From NCBI RefSeq assembly GCF_046159835.1, contig NZ_JBJXCY010000001.1:868001-932000 (forward strand): DNA of 64,000 nucleotides, given 5' to 3'. Position numbers and translations under genes: made by a program. This document shows, one piece after another, positions 42,483 to 51,231 of the stretch. The stretch's first letter is position 1; each line of letters opens with the position of its first letter. Source of the stretch: JACKJK01 sp046159835 (GTDB lineage: Bacteria > Pseudomonadota > Alphaproteobacteria > Rhizobiales > Tepidamorphaceae). Below the pieces are notes generated by a model. That model was not told where the DNA came from. It saw only the letters and a program-made list of their open reading frames with translations, and made no database searches.

Positions 42483-43537
42483 TGAGCGACACGATTGCAG
42501 ACGCCCCGCAGGGCGGCATTTCATTCTTCGAGCGCAACCTGACCATGTGGGTGGCGCTGTGCATCGCCATTGGCGTGGCGCTTGGCCAGTTCCTGCCGGG
42601 CCTGTTCGAAGTTCTGGCCGGTCTCGAGGTCGCCAAGGTGAACCTCGTCGTCGCCGTGCTGATCTGGGCGATGGTCTACCCGATGATGATCGCGGTGGAC
42701 CTTTCCAGCCTGCACGAAGTGCGCCGCCAGCCGCGCGGCCTGCTCGTGACGCTGGTGGTCAACTGGCTGGTGAAGCCCTTCACCATGGCTTTCCTGGGTG
42801 TGATCTTCTTCAAGGGCCTGTTTGCCCAGTGGATCCCGCCGGCAGATGCCGACAGCTACATTGCGGGCCTGATCCTGCTCGGTGCCGCGCCGTGCACGGC
42901 GATGGTCTTTGTGTGGTCGCAACTCACCCGCGGCGATGCCAACTACACGCTGGTGCAGGTCAGCGTGAACGACCTCATCATGGTGTTTGCCTATGCACCC
43001 ATCGTCGCCGTGCTGCTCGGCGTGACCGATATCGCGGTGCCGTGGGAAACCCTGATCCTGTCCGTCCTGCTCTATGTCGTGGTGCCGCTGATCGCTGGCA
43101 TCTTCACGCGAAACCGCCTGATGGCGCGCGGCGGCAAGGAGGCTGTCGACAGCTTCACCGCAATGCTGAAGCCGTGGTCGATCGTCGGGCTGCTTGCCAC
43201 CGTCATCCTGCTGTTCGGCTTCCAGGGACAGGTAATCCTCGGCCAGCCTCTGGTGATCCTGCTTATCGCCATACCGTTGATCGTGCAGTCCTACGGGATC
43301 TTCGCGGTGGGCTACGCGGCGGCCTGGGGGCTGAAGGTTCCCTTCAAGGTGGCGGCACCTTGCGCACTCATCGGAACCTCGAACTTCTTCGAACTGGCCG
43401 TGGCCGTTGCCATCAGCCTCTTCGGGTTGAATTCCGGTGCCGCGCTGGCCACCGTGGTCGGCGTTCTGGTGGAAGTGCCGGTCATGCTGTCACTGGTCGC
43501 CTTCGCCAACCGCACCCAGCACTGGTTCGCCCGCTAG
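42482..43537 (+). CDS. acr3: ACR3-family arsenite efflux transporter
   Basis: A 351-residue membrane protein with ten helices. The ACR3 signature is seen in LLGAAPCTAMVFVWSQLTRGD, where the cysteine is required for As(III) transport, and in KVAAPCALIGTSNFFELAVA. It exports arsenite by proton antiport and does not need an ATPase. Starts at the overlapping TGATG with arsC and precedes the fused ArsC/ArsN gene by 30 bases. Confidence 0.94.
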   Translation: MSDTIADAPQGGISFFERNLTMWVALCIAIGVALGQFLPGLFEVLAGLEVAKVNLVVAVLIWAMVYPMMIAVDLSSLHEVRRQPRGLLVTLVVNWLVKPFTMAFLGVIFFKGLFAQWIPPADADSYIAGLILLGAAPCTAMVFVWSQLTRGDANYTLVQVSVNDLIMVFAYAPIVAVLLGVTDIAVPWETLILSVLLYVVVPLIAGIFTRNRLMARGGKEAVDSFTAMLKPWSIVGLLATVILLFGFQGQVILGQPLVILLIAIPLIVQSYGIFAVGYAAAWGLKVPFKVAAPCALIGTSNFFELAVAVAISLFGLNSGAALATVVGVLVEVPVMLSLVAFANRTQHWFAR

Positions 43538-43567
43538 CGGCGTTCCGGGTCTCGAAAGGTCGATCCA

Positions 43568-44395
43568 TTGCGCCCTGTCATCTGGCACAACCCGGACTGC
43601 GGCACCTCGCGCAACGTGCTGCATATCCTGCGCGAGTCGGGCGAGGAACCCGACGTTGTGCTGTACCGCGAGACGCCGCCGCCGCGTGCGGAGATCGCCC
43701 GCGTGGTCGCGGCGTCTGGAATGGCGCTGAGGGATGCCATGCGACGCAAGGGCACGCCGTTCGAAGAACTTGGCCTCGACGACGCAGCGCTTGGCGACGA
43801 GGACCTGCTCGATGCCATCGAGAAACATCCGATCCTGCTCAACCGGCCCTTCGTGCAGACGGAGCAGGGCGTCGCCCTGTGCCGTCCGGCTGAGCGGGTG
43901 TTCGATCTCGTGACCAGAGACATTCCGGCGAACCTGACGCGCACCGATGGCAGTCCTCTGGTCATCGACCGCGAAATTGCCTCCGGCGAAACCGGCCTTG
44001 CCGAAGCGCTCGCCGCCGAGTTGCTCCCGACCGGCGACCTTGCCGACACCGGCACGCGGTTCTTCGCCTACGCCACGCCGGATGGCATCCATGTCGGCTA
44101 TGGCGGGTTCGAAGGCCATGGGCGCGGTGCGCTGATCCGGTCCGTCGTGATTGACAAGGCGCGGCGCGGGCAGGGGCTGGGCAAACTCGCTGTGGCGATG
44201 CTGTTGCGCAGGGCCTTCGATGCCGGTGCCCGAACCGCCTGGCTTCTGACGGAAACCGCGGCGGATTCGTTCGCGTCTTGCGGCTTCACGCCCGCCGCGC
44301 GCGATGAGGCACCGGCTGCCATCAGCGAGACCCGGCAGTTTGTCGACCTATGCCCGCAGTCGGCAACACTCATGCGCAAGATCATATCGCTGTAG
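43568..44395 (+). CDS. Fusion: glutaredoxin-type arsenate reductase + ArsN2-like acetyltransferase
   Basis: A 275-residue two-domain protein with TTG start. Residues 1-115 are a glutaredoxin-coupled ArsC: WHNPDCGTSRN with C11, and R60, R93 and R106 matching the three substrate arginines of the R773 enzyme. Residues 138-275 are a GNAT domain with R200-GQGLG (acetyl-CoA binding) and ending SETRQFVDLCPQSATLMRK, the signature of ArsN2 proteins. Both domains have complete key residues, so this is a real fusion. It adds a second arsenate reductase to the operon, with a different electron donor. Confidence 0.88.
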   Translation: MRPVIWHNPDCGTSRNVLHILRESGEEPDVVLYRETPPPRAEIARVVAASGMALRDAMRRKGTPFEELGLDDAALGDEDLLDAIEKHPILLNRPFVQTEQGVALCRPAERVFDLVTRDIPANLTRTDGSPLVIDREIASGETGLAEALAAELLPTGDLADTGTRFFAYATPDGIHVGYGGFEGHGRGALIRSVVIDKARRGQGLGKLAVAMLLRRAFDAGARTAWLLTETAADSFASCGFTPAARDEAPAAISETRQFVDLCPQSATLMRKIISL

Positions 44396-44422
44396 CGGCC
44401 AAACCGGCTATGGGTCAGACCC

Positions 44423-45688
44423 ATGCGCCAGCCGAAACTGCTCACGACGATACGGGACTATTCTGGACGACTGTTCCTCGCCGACCTCGCGGCGGGGACC
44501 ACGGTCGCCATGGTCGCGCTGCCGCTGAGCCTTGCCATCGCGATCGCCTCGGGCGCCGATCCGGGCAAGGGGCTGGTGACGGCAATCGTCGCCGGATTCC
44601 TCATCTCGCTGCTCGGCGGAAGTCGGGTGCAGATCGGCGGACCGACCGGCGCATTCATCGTCGTCGTCTTCGGCATCATCGCCGAGCACGGCTATGACGG
44701 GCTTGTTCTGACGACCCTGATGGCTGGTTTCATTCTGCTGGTCGCCGGCTTCGTCCGGGCCGGCCGCCTGATCGCCTACGTGCCGGAGGCCGTTGTCAAC
44801 GGCTTCACCATCGGCATCGCCATCGTCATCGCGACCAGCCAGCTGCCGGATTTCTTCGGGCTTTCGGTCGAGCGCGTACCGGCGGACTTCCTGGAAAAGA
44901 TCCCGGTCCTGTGGGGTGCGCGCGAAAGCCTGAGCGTCCCGGCATTGGCCATCTCCTTCGTCACGCTGGTGCTGATTGTCATGCTGCGCCGGCTCGCGCC
45001 GCGCTTTCCGGGCCTGATACTGGCGGTCGGATTCGGCTCCGCCGTGGTCGCGCTCGCAAGCCTGCCGGTCGACACGCTGTTCTCACGCTTCGGCGAACTG
45101 CCCAACCACCTGCCGTGGCCGCAGTTGCCGGATGTCACCTTCACGCGGATCGTCGAACTGCTGCCGTCGGCCTTCGTCGTGGCGTTTCTCGCAGGCGTTG
45201 AATCACTTCTCTCTGCGATGGTCGCCGACCGGATGATCGAGGGGCACCATCGCCCCAACGCCGAACTGCTGGCACAGGGCGCGGCCAATATCGGCTCGGC
45301 ACTGTTCGCCGGATTGCCCGCGACCGGGGCCATCGCGCGCACCGCGACCAACGTGCGGGCAGGGGGCCGGACACCCGTCGCCGGCATCATCCACGCGCTG
45401 GTCATCGCGCTGGTGATGATCGTGGCGGCACCCCTCGCGGGGTATCTCGCCATGCCTGCGCTGGCGGCGCTGCTGCTCATCACCGCGTGGAACATGAGCG
45501 AGCCGCACAAGTGGGGCGAATACGCGCGCGGGGCCCTGGGCGACAAGGTGCTGCTGGTGCTGACCCTCGTCCTCACCGTGGTGGTCGACCTGACGGTCGC
45601 CATCGGGATCGGTGTGGCGCTCGGCCTTGCGTTGCGGCTTGCCAGGACGCAGCCGGAGGAAAGCGACTGGACGCCACCGGAGAGATAG
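44423..45688 (+). CDS. SulP-family anion transporter without STAS domain
   Basis: A 421-residue SLC26/SulP carrier: LAAGTTVAMVALPLSLAIAIASG at the start (helices 1-2), GGSRVQIGGPTGAFIVVV (helix 3) and FAGLPATGAIARTATNVRAGG (helix 8 anion-binding region). The C-terminal STAS domain of many members is absent. Transports sulfate, bicarbonate or similar anions. The gene lies 28 bases after the ars fusion gene and may share the transcript, but a role in arsenic is not shown. Confidence 0.9.
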   Translation: MRQPKLLTTIRDYSGRLFLADLAAGTTVAMVALPLSLAIAIASGADPGKGLVTAIVAGFLISLLGGSRVQIGGPTGAFIVVVFGIIAEHGYDGLVLTTLMAGFILLVAGFVRAGRLIAYVPEAVVNGFTIGIAIVIATSQLPDFFGLSVERVPADFLEKIPVLWGARESLSVPALAISFVTLVLIVMLRRLAPRFPGLILAVGFGSAVVALASLPVDTLFSRFGELPNHLPWPQLPDVTFTRIVELLPSAFVVAFLAGVESLLSAMVADRMIEGHHRPNAELLAQGAANIGSALFAGLPATGAIARTATNVRAGGRTPVAGIIHALVIALVMIVAAPLAGYLAMPALAALLLITAWNMSEPHKWGEYARGALGDKVLLVLTLVLTVVVDLTVAIGIGVALGLALRLARTQPEESDWTPPER

Positions 45689-45729
45689 GCTTTCGTGTCG
45701 CCGCTCTCACAAGGGACCACGCCCACAAC

Positions 45730-46209
45730 ATGTACCGCGACCCGCACAAGTGGAAGGAAATGGCCGTCAAGCGGATGCCGCCTCCCGGCTGGTTCGCGCT
45801 GGCGCTCATCGCCGTCGTGCTGTGCTGGAAGCTGCTGCCGCAGGCAAACGTGTTGCCGGACTGGCTGCGCGCAATCGGCTTTTTCGAGGTGTGTCTTGGC
45901 CTTGCGCTGATGGCCGACGTGGTCATCCGCTTCTTTCGCGCCCGCACGCCGGTCCACCCGTTCCAGACCGCGAAGGTGCTGGTGACGGAGGGGATGCTGC
46001 GCTTTTCCCGAAACCCGATCTATCTCGGCTTCGCGCTCATTCTCTTCGGCGTCGCGCTCTGGCTCGGCACGTTGCCCGGCCTGCTCGCAGTGCCTGCCTT
46101 CATGTGGGCGGTGACGAGCTTTGTCATACTTGATGAAGAAGCCATGCTGGAGCGCGAATTCGGGGACGCCTACCGCGACTACAAGTCCCGCGTCCGCCGC
46201 TGGATCTAG
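45730..46209 (+). CDS. Isoprenylcysteine/phospholipid methyltransferase-family membrane protein
   Basis: A 159-residue protein with four membrane helices and the ICMT/PEMT motif: LVTEGMLRFSRNPIYLGF followed by EEAMLEREFGDAYRDYKSRVRRW. These sites bind S-adenosylmethionine in the family. Substrate unknown. The start may instead be ATG 45763, as the upstream ribosome site is weak. Its stop TAG overlaps the stop of the convergent transglutaminase gene. Confidence 0.85.
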   Translation: MYRDPHKWKEMAVKRMPPPGWFALALIAVVLCWKLLPQANVLPDWLRAIGFFEVCLGLALMADVVIRFFRARTPVHPFQTAKVLVTEGMLRFSRNPIYLGFALILFGVALWLGTLPGLLAVPAFMWAVTSFVILDEEAMLEREFGDAYRDYKSRVRRWI

Positions 46210-47114
46210 CGCGCCGTCGCGCCCATCACGAAGGTCGGCACGGGGATCGGCTGCGGCCGCCCGACGTGCCGGTGTTCCAGCATCGCGAGCAGGTCGGCAT
46301 CGCTCTGGCCATCGGGCAATTCCTCCGACCAGACCCGGAACGAGTTCATCCTGTAGTTGCCGAACGAGGTCATCATCGCGACATCGGCTGCATCGGCTCC
46401 GCGAACCATGAGAACGCGCCCGATGCGCGGCGTGTTGTAGCGCGCGTCGAACGTGTGCCACTGGCCGCCGATATAGACCTCGAACCAGGCGCAGAAATCG
46501 TCGAACCCAGTGTCCGGAACGCCGATGTCGCCGAGATAGCCGCTGGCGTAGCGCGCGGGAATGTTCATCGCGCGGCACAGCGCCACCGAGAGGTGCGCGA
46601 AGTCACGGCAGACGCCGGTCTTCTCGCCGAGCACGTCGGTCGCGGTCTTGGTCGTGCGCGCGAACTTGTAGCCGAACGTCGTGTTGTTGTGCACGAAGTC
46701 GCAAATGGCCATGACGCGGGCGCAGCCATTCGTCAGGTGACCGAACTGCTGCCACGCGAAATTGATCAGTTCGTCTGAATCGCAGTACCGGCTGGCGACG
46801 AGGTAGCGCAGGGTTTCAGGCGGCAGGTCCTCGACTGCGTGCTGAACCGCGTTCCAGGGAACGTGGTCCGGTTCGCCATCGACTTCGGCGACGCAGTCCG
46901 ACCACACAGTGGTGACGCCCGGCTGGGCCACGATGCGCGAAATCTTGTTGCCATACAGGTCGATATATTGCTCGACGGTCTGGTCGCGCGAGGTGCGCAC
47001 GTTGTCGGACCCGATGATCCGCCCGGCGAACTCGGTGTGGGTGGACATCGCCAGCAACATGGGAATGGCGGCCTCGCAGGAGATCTCGATTTCGTAGCCG
47101 ATCCTGATATGCAA
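46206..47114 (-). CDS. Transglutaminase-like protein (cysteine protease fold)
   Basis: About 302 residues from a TTG start (AGAAGG upstream); the family typically begins with IRIGYEIE, which follows that codon directly, so I reject longer starts. The catalytic triad is C169 (GEKTGVCRDFAHLSVALC), H220 (GQWHTFDARY) and D223. No signal peptide or membrane helix. Such proteins can act as proteases, deamidases or crosslinkers; which is not determinable. Divergent from the folate gene; a second transglutaminase-like gene lies just beyond it. Confidence 0.85.
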   Translation of the reverse strand: MHIRIGYEIEISCEAAIPMLLAMSTHTEFAGRIIGSDNVRTSRDQTVEQYIDLYGNKISRIVAQPGVTTVWSDCVAEVDGEPDHVPWNAVQHAVEDLPPETLRYLVASRYCDSDELINFAWQQFGHLTNGCARVMAICDFVHNNTTFGYKFARTTKTATDVLGEKTGVCRDFAHLSVALCRAMNIPARYASGYLGDIGVPDTGFDDFCAWFEVYIGGQWHTFDARYNTPRIGRVLMVRGADAADVAMMTSFGNYRMNSFRVWSEELPDGQSDADLLAMLEHRHVGRPQPIPVPTFVMGATAR

Positions 47115-47397
47115 GGAAGTACCTTCTGGGCTGAGGTGCAGGGTGCCGTTGGTCTGGCCCGTGCAACATGAAACGGGGGCGGGGAGACGCGGCTCGGACA
47201 ACGCGCGCAGCGCCGCTTCGTTCCCGCTTGCCGAGCTCTGATCGCAAGGAAAGCGGGGCTTTCAGGCAACCATACCCGATTGCGGCCGCTCTGGCGATGA
47301 ACACGGTCCGGTAAGCACTTTTCGCTCTCTTCGGGCCGGGTCGAGCGCACAAGGCTTATACTGGCACGCGACGTCCGCATTGTTGAGGAATAGACAA

Positions 47398-48075
47398 ATG
47401 ACGAGTGAAGACGACCAGCCGGGTTCGGCACCGTGTTTTGCACACGAACTGGAACAATCCGCCGACGGCTCGTTCCACATTGTCGATCCGCAGCAGCGCG
47501 CCGACGTCATGCGTTGGCGCAAGGGCGAGCGAAAGCGGCTGCTCGATCAGCGGCTTGAAGGCACCGCCGAACACCGCCGGGAGCTTGCCGGTCGCATTGC
47601 GGAGAACCTGGAAGCCGAGTTCGGCGATGTCTCGGGCAAAACCATCAGCTTCTACTGGCCGTTGAAGGGCGAACCGGACTTGCGCCCGCTCATGGCGCAC
47701 GTCATCGCGTCCGGCGGCGCATGCGCGCTGCCTGTCGTCGTGGAGCGGAACACGCCGTTGCACTTCCATTCCTGGGCGCCCGGTGAATCATTGGAAAAAG
47801 GCTTTTGGAACATTCCGGTGCCCAGGGACGTTCATGAGGTCCAGCCGGATATCGTTCTCGCGCCTGTCGTGGGATTCGATGCCGGCTGTTTTCGGCTGGG
47901 CTACGGTGGTGGCTATTTCGACCGGACGCTGGCATCGCTCACCGAGCGGCCGCGCGTGGTCGGCGTGGGTTACGCCGCTGCCCGGATCGAAACCATCTAT
48001 CCCTTGCCGCACGACATCGCACTGGATGTCGTCGTCACGGAAAACGGCATCAACCGCCCAGCAAAATCCGACTGA
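47398..48075 (+). CDS. 5-formyltetrahydrofolate cyclo-ligase
   Basis: A 225-residue enzyme (ygfA/MTHFS family) that converts 5-formyl-THF to methenyl-THF using ATP. The signature FDAGCFRLGYGGGYFDRTLA is intact, and basic residues in MRWRKGERKRLLDQR open the domain. An extra N-terminal segment of about 35 residues precedes the core. ATG 47398 has GAGGAA 7 bases upstream. A -10-like TATACT lies at 47357-47362. The transglutaminase gene starts 29 bases downstream. Confidence 0.92.
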   Translation: MTSEDDQPGSAPCFAHELEQSADGSFHIVDPQQRADVMRWRKGERKRLLDQRLEGTAEHRRELAGRIAENLEAEFGDVSGKTISFYWPLKGEPDLRPLMAHVIASGGACALPVVVERNTPLHFHSWAPGESLEKGFWNIPVPRDVHEVQPDIVLAPVVGFDAGCFRLGYGGGYFDRTLASLTERPRVVGVGYAAARIETIYPLPHDIALDVVVTENGINRPAKSD

Positions 48076-48103
48076 AAAGTCGCTTCAGGATTGGCACACC
48101 GCC

Positions 48104-48970
48104 ATGAAACTTCGCATCCGTCATTTCACCGAATACACCTACACCGGTCCGGTCGAATTCGGCACGCACCGCCTGATGTTGCGCCCGCGCGACGGGCACG
48201 ACCTGCGCGTCATCGAATCGTATCTGACGCTGTCGCCCCCCGCAAAGCTCGCCTGGCACTTCGACACCTTCGGCAACTCGGTCGCTGTTGCCCAGTTCGA
48301 GCAGGAAGCCGACAAGCTGACGATCCAGTCCGACCTGCTGATCCACCGCTACCCGCAGGACGCGATCCTGTTCGGCGACCGCGACCCGATCGTGCTGCCC
48401 GTCGCCTATTCGCCCGATGACGTGGCCGACCTTGCGCCCTTCATGGGGCTAGGCAACCCCATCGAACGCGAACAACTGGAAGGCTGGCTGAACGAGCATT
48501 TCGCCGACAGGCCCAAGGAAGCCGTCGGCTTCATGCAGGCGCTGAGCCGCGCCATCAACCAGAACTTCGAATATTCGCGCCGCGACGAACTGGGCACGCA
48601 GACGGTTGCCCAGACCATCGAAAACGGTGGCGGGACTTGCCGCGACTACGCGTTCTTCTTCATGGAGGCGGTGCGCAACTTCGGCTTCGCCGCGCGCTTC
48701 GTCACAGGCTACCTCTACGACGAGGCGAGCGACGAAGGCCTCGAAGGTGGCGGTGCGACCCACGCCTGGGCCGATGTGTTCCTGCCCGAGATCGGCTGGG
48801 TGGAATTCGATCCCACCAACCGCATCACCGGCGGTGCCGCGCTGATCCGAGTCGCCACCACGCGCACCCCCGAGCAGGCTTCCCCCATCACCGGGACCTT
48901 CCACAGCAAGACGGAAAGCTTCTCCGACATGCACGTGGCAGTCACCGTCAGCCGCGTTGACGATGACTAA
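48104..48970 (+). CDS. Transglutaminase family protein with N-terminal beta domain
   Basis: A 288-residue cytosolic protein. Residues 1-90 are the N-terminal beta domain (MKLRIRHFTEYTYTGPVEFG), the hallmark of bacterial transglutaminase-like proteins. The catalytic triad is C179 (GGGTCRDYAFFFME), H220 (GATHAWADVF) and D236 (EFDPTN). Predicted to cleave or modify peptides. It follows the cyclo-ligase closely on the same strand. Confidence 0.9.
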   Translation: MKLRIRHFTEYTYTGPVEFGTHRLMLRPRDGHDLRVIESYLTLSPPAKLAWHFDTFGNSVAVAQFEQEADKLTIQSDLLIHRYPQDAILFGDRDPIVLPVAYSPDDVADLAPFMGLGNPIEREQLEGWLNEHFADRPKEAVGFMQALSRAINQNFEYSRRDELGTQTVAQTIENGGGTCRDYAFFFMEAVRNFGFAARFVTGYLYDEASDEGLEGGGATHAWADVFLPEIGWVEFDPTNRITGGAALIRVATTRTPEQASPITGTFHSKTESFSDMHVAVTVSRVDDD

Positions 48971-49080
48971 GGGTGCGGCGCAGCAAAAAAGTGCCTGTTC
49001 AAGAGGCGTTTAGCGCGTTGACGTGATGTGACCGGCATTGCAATCTTCGCCCACAACAAAAAACGTGGGAGGGAAGATCC

Positions 49081-50073
49081 ATGAAGTTTGCATCCATCAT
49101 CAGCGCCGCTGCGCTTGCCGTCTCGCTCGGCGTCGGTTCGGCGTCCGCCGCCGACGTCACCATGCGCATTTCGCTGCAATTGCCGCTGAAGAGCCACCTC
49201 GGCCAGAACCTCGCTCTGTTCGAGAAGGAAGTCGAAGACAAGTCCAACGGCGCAATCGACGTCGAGATCTACGACTCAGCCCAGCTCTACAAGGACAAGG
49301 AAGTGCCCGCCGCCGTCGGCTCCGGTGCCATCGAGGCCGGTGTCGCGTCGCTGACCCGTTATGTCGGCGACATCCCGGCGGTCGACGTCTTCTACATGCC
49401 GTTCCTCTTCAACACCGAGGAGAAGGTGCGCGCGGCCGTGTCGCCGGGTTCGCCCGTTCGCAGTCCCATCGACGAGGCCATCAAGGACACCGGCGCGACC
49501 GTGCTGTGGTGGCAGGCCTATGGCGGCGCCGTGCTGCTTTCCAATGGCGGCCCGCTGAAGTCGCCGGAAGACATGAAGGGCAAGAAGGCCCGCGTGTTCG
49601 GCAAGACGCTGGGTGACTTCGTCACCGCGACCGGCGGCGCGCCGACGCTCATTTCCGGCTCCGAACAGTATCTCGCCTACCAGCGCGGCACCGTCGACAT
49701 CGGCATGACCGGCGTCTCGGGCGTGAAGTCCCGCAAGCTCTGGGAAGTCATGGACACCATCACCGTGACCAACCACGCCGACATCGAGTTCATCGTCGTC
49801 GTCAACACCGACTGGTGGAACGGCCTTGCCGAGGAACACCAGAAGGTCATCAGCGAGGCGGCTGTCGTTGCCGAGAACAACGTGCGCGACCGCATGACCG
49901 AGATCGAGCAGGAAGCCTATGCCGCCGCCAAGGAAAACGGCATGACGGTGTACGAGCCGAGCGAAGAAGAAATCGCCGCCTGGAAGGAAGCCGCTGCTCC
50001 GGTCTACGACGGCTACAAGGAATCCGCCGGCGAACTCGGCACCAAGATCCTCGACGCCGCCAACAGCATGTAA
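49081..50073 (+). CDS. dctP: TRAP transporter substrate-binding protein (DctP)
   Basis: A 330-residue periplasmic protein with signal peptide to about residue 23 (SASA-AD). Family landmarks: LPLKSHLGQNLALFEKEV, LTRYVGDIPAVDVFYMPFLF, and YLAYQRGTVDIGMTGVSG. The central MKGKKARVFGK carries the conserved Arg that binds a carboxylate. A strong GGAGGGAAG site precedes the start. The first gene of a five-gene operon; possible -35 TTGACG at 49018 is weak. Ligand likely a carboxylic acid. Confidence 0.93.
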   Translation: MKFASIISAAALAVSLGVGSASAADVTMRISLQLPLKSHLGQNLALFEKEVEDKSNGAIDVEIYDSAQLYKDKEVPAAVGSGAIEAGVASLTRYVGDIPAVDVFYMPFLFNTEEKVRAAVSPGSPVRSPIDEAIKDTGATVLWWQAYGGAVLLSNGGPLKSPEDMKGKKARVFGKTLGDFVTATGGAPTLISGSEQYLAYQRGTVDIGMTGVSGVKSRKLWEVMDTITVTNHADIEFIVVVNTDWWNGLAEEHQKVISEAAVVAENNVRDRMTEIEQEAYAAAKENGMTVYEPSEEEIAAWKEAAAPVYDGYKESAGELGTKILDAANSM

Positions 50074-50098
50074 TCGGCGCGTACCCGGGGGGCGGAGC

Positions 50099-50734
50099 GT
50101 GTTCGAGGCCTTTCTGGCCGCATGGCTTGGAACCGTCGCGGCGCAAGCCGCGCCGGGACCCAACCTTGTGGCCGTCGCAGCCGCTGGTCTGGGGCAGGGC
50201 AGGCGTGCCGCCCTGTTCGTTGTCCTCGGCGTGGCATCCGGCGTGCTCGTCTGGGTCACGGCGGTCGCCTTCGGCCTCGGCGCGCTCATTTCCGCGTTCC
50301 CCGGTCTACTCGTCGCCATGAAACTGCTCGGCGGCGGGTACCTGCTGTTTCTCTCCATCAAGGCCCTGCGCGCTGCCGTTCGCGGCGGGCAGGGCACGTT
50401 GAAGGCCCAATCCGGCCAAATGTCGGATATCGGTGCATGGCGCCGCGGCGCGCTGGTCGTGCTGACCAACCCAAAGGCTGCGCTGATGTGGGCAGCCGTC
50501 GCCGCATTCCTGTTCGGTCATGGGCTTGATCCGCTGCAGGTGCTGGCTTTCGCACCGGTCGGTTCGCTGTCGGCGCTTGCGGTCTACGGTGCCTATGCGC
50601 TGCTGTTTTCATCCGGGCTGGCGACGCGGGCCTATGCGCGGGCGGCCCGCTGGTTCGAAGCGCTGTTCGGTGCCGTATTCGGGGCGCTCGGCGCAACGCT
50701 TCTCGCCGACGGAGTCAGGAGCTTGCGCACGTGA
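50099..50734 (+). CDS. LysE-family exporter inside the TRAP operon
   Basis: A 211-residue LysE/RhtB-type protein with GTG start: AAQAAPGPNLVAVAAAGLGQGRRAA (the APGPN motif) and five further helices, including NPKAALMWAAVAAFLF. These proteins export amino acids. It lies 25 bases after dctP and overlaps dctQ by 4 bases (GTGA), so it is a genuine operon member, which is unusual for TRAP loci. Confidence 0.9.
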   Translation: MFEAFLAAWLGTVAAQAAPGPNLVAVAAAGLGQGRRAALFVVLGVASGVLVWVTAVAFGLGALISAFPGLLVAMKLLGGGYLLFLSIKALRAAVRGGQGTLKAQSGQMSDIGAWRRGALVVLTNPKAALMWAAVAAFLFGHGLDPLQVLAFAPVGSLSALAVYGAYALLFSSGLATRAYARAARWFEALFGAVFGALGATLLADGVRSLRT

Positions 50735-51231
50735 TTGCCTTCAGCCGATTTTCCCTGGCTCTTGCATGGGGCGCCGCCGCGCTGTTCACGCTGGCCGGCG
50801 TGATGCTGACCTACGAGGTTGTGGCCCGCTACTTCTTCACCAAGCCGACGATCTGGGCTGCCGAACTTTCACAGCTCTGCCTCATCTGGGGCTCGCTCAT
50901 CGCGATGGGTTGGGCGCTGTCGAACCGCCGGCACATCCGCGTGACGGCAATCACCTCGCTGCTCGGCCACGGTCCTCAGCGCGCGCTGGAACTCTTCGCC
51001 ATGGTCGCGGTCGCGCTGTTCTCGGCCATCGTCGTATGGAAGGGCTTCGACATCTTCTACGACAGCTTCGAGCGCGGCCGCACGACCGGCAGCCTGCTCA
51101 ACCTGCCGTCCTGGGTGGCGGAACTGTCCGTCCCCTTCGGCTTTGCGGTGCTTTTCGTCCAGTCGCTCGTCGAGTCCGTCCGTTTGCTGCGCGGTGACTT
51201 CATTCCAGCCGACAAGGTGCCAAACGAGTGA
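50731..51231 (+). CDS. dctQ: TRAP transporter small permease (DctQ)
   Basis: A 166-residue four-helix protein: LAGVMLTYEVVARYFFTKPTIWAAELSQ is the typical DctQ opening (about 20-47), then LIWGSLIAMGWAL and a C-terminal helix. It joins DctM to form the inner-membrane pair of the TRAP importer. Starts with GTG overlapping the LysE stop and overlaps dctM by 4 bases. Confidence 0.92.
   Translation: MIAFSRFSLALAWGAAALFTLAGVMLTYEVVARYFFTKPTIWAAELSQLCLIWGSLIAMGWALSNRRHIRVTAITSLLGHGPQRALELFAMVAVALFSAIVVWKGFDIFYDSFERGRTTGSLLNLPSWVAELSVPFGFAVLFVQSLVESVRLLRGDFIPADKVPNE

Noticed and set aside
47201..47280. Longer ATG start for the transglutaminase-like protein at 46.2-47.1 kb
   Set aside because: Family homology begins immediately after the TTG at 47114, which has an AGAAGG site; the longer version adds an unlike Cys/Pro-rich segment.
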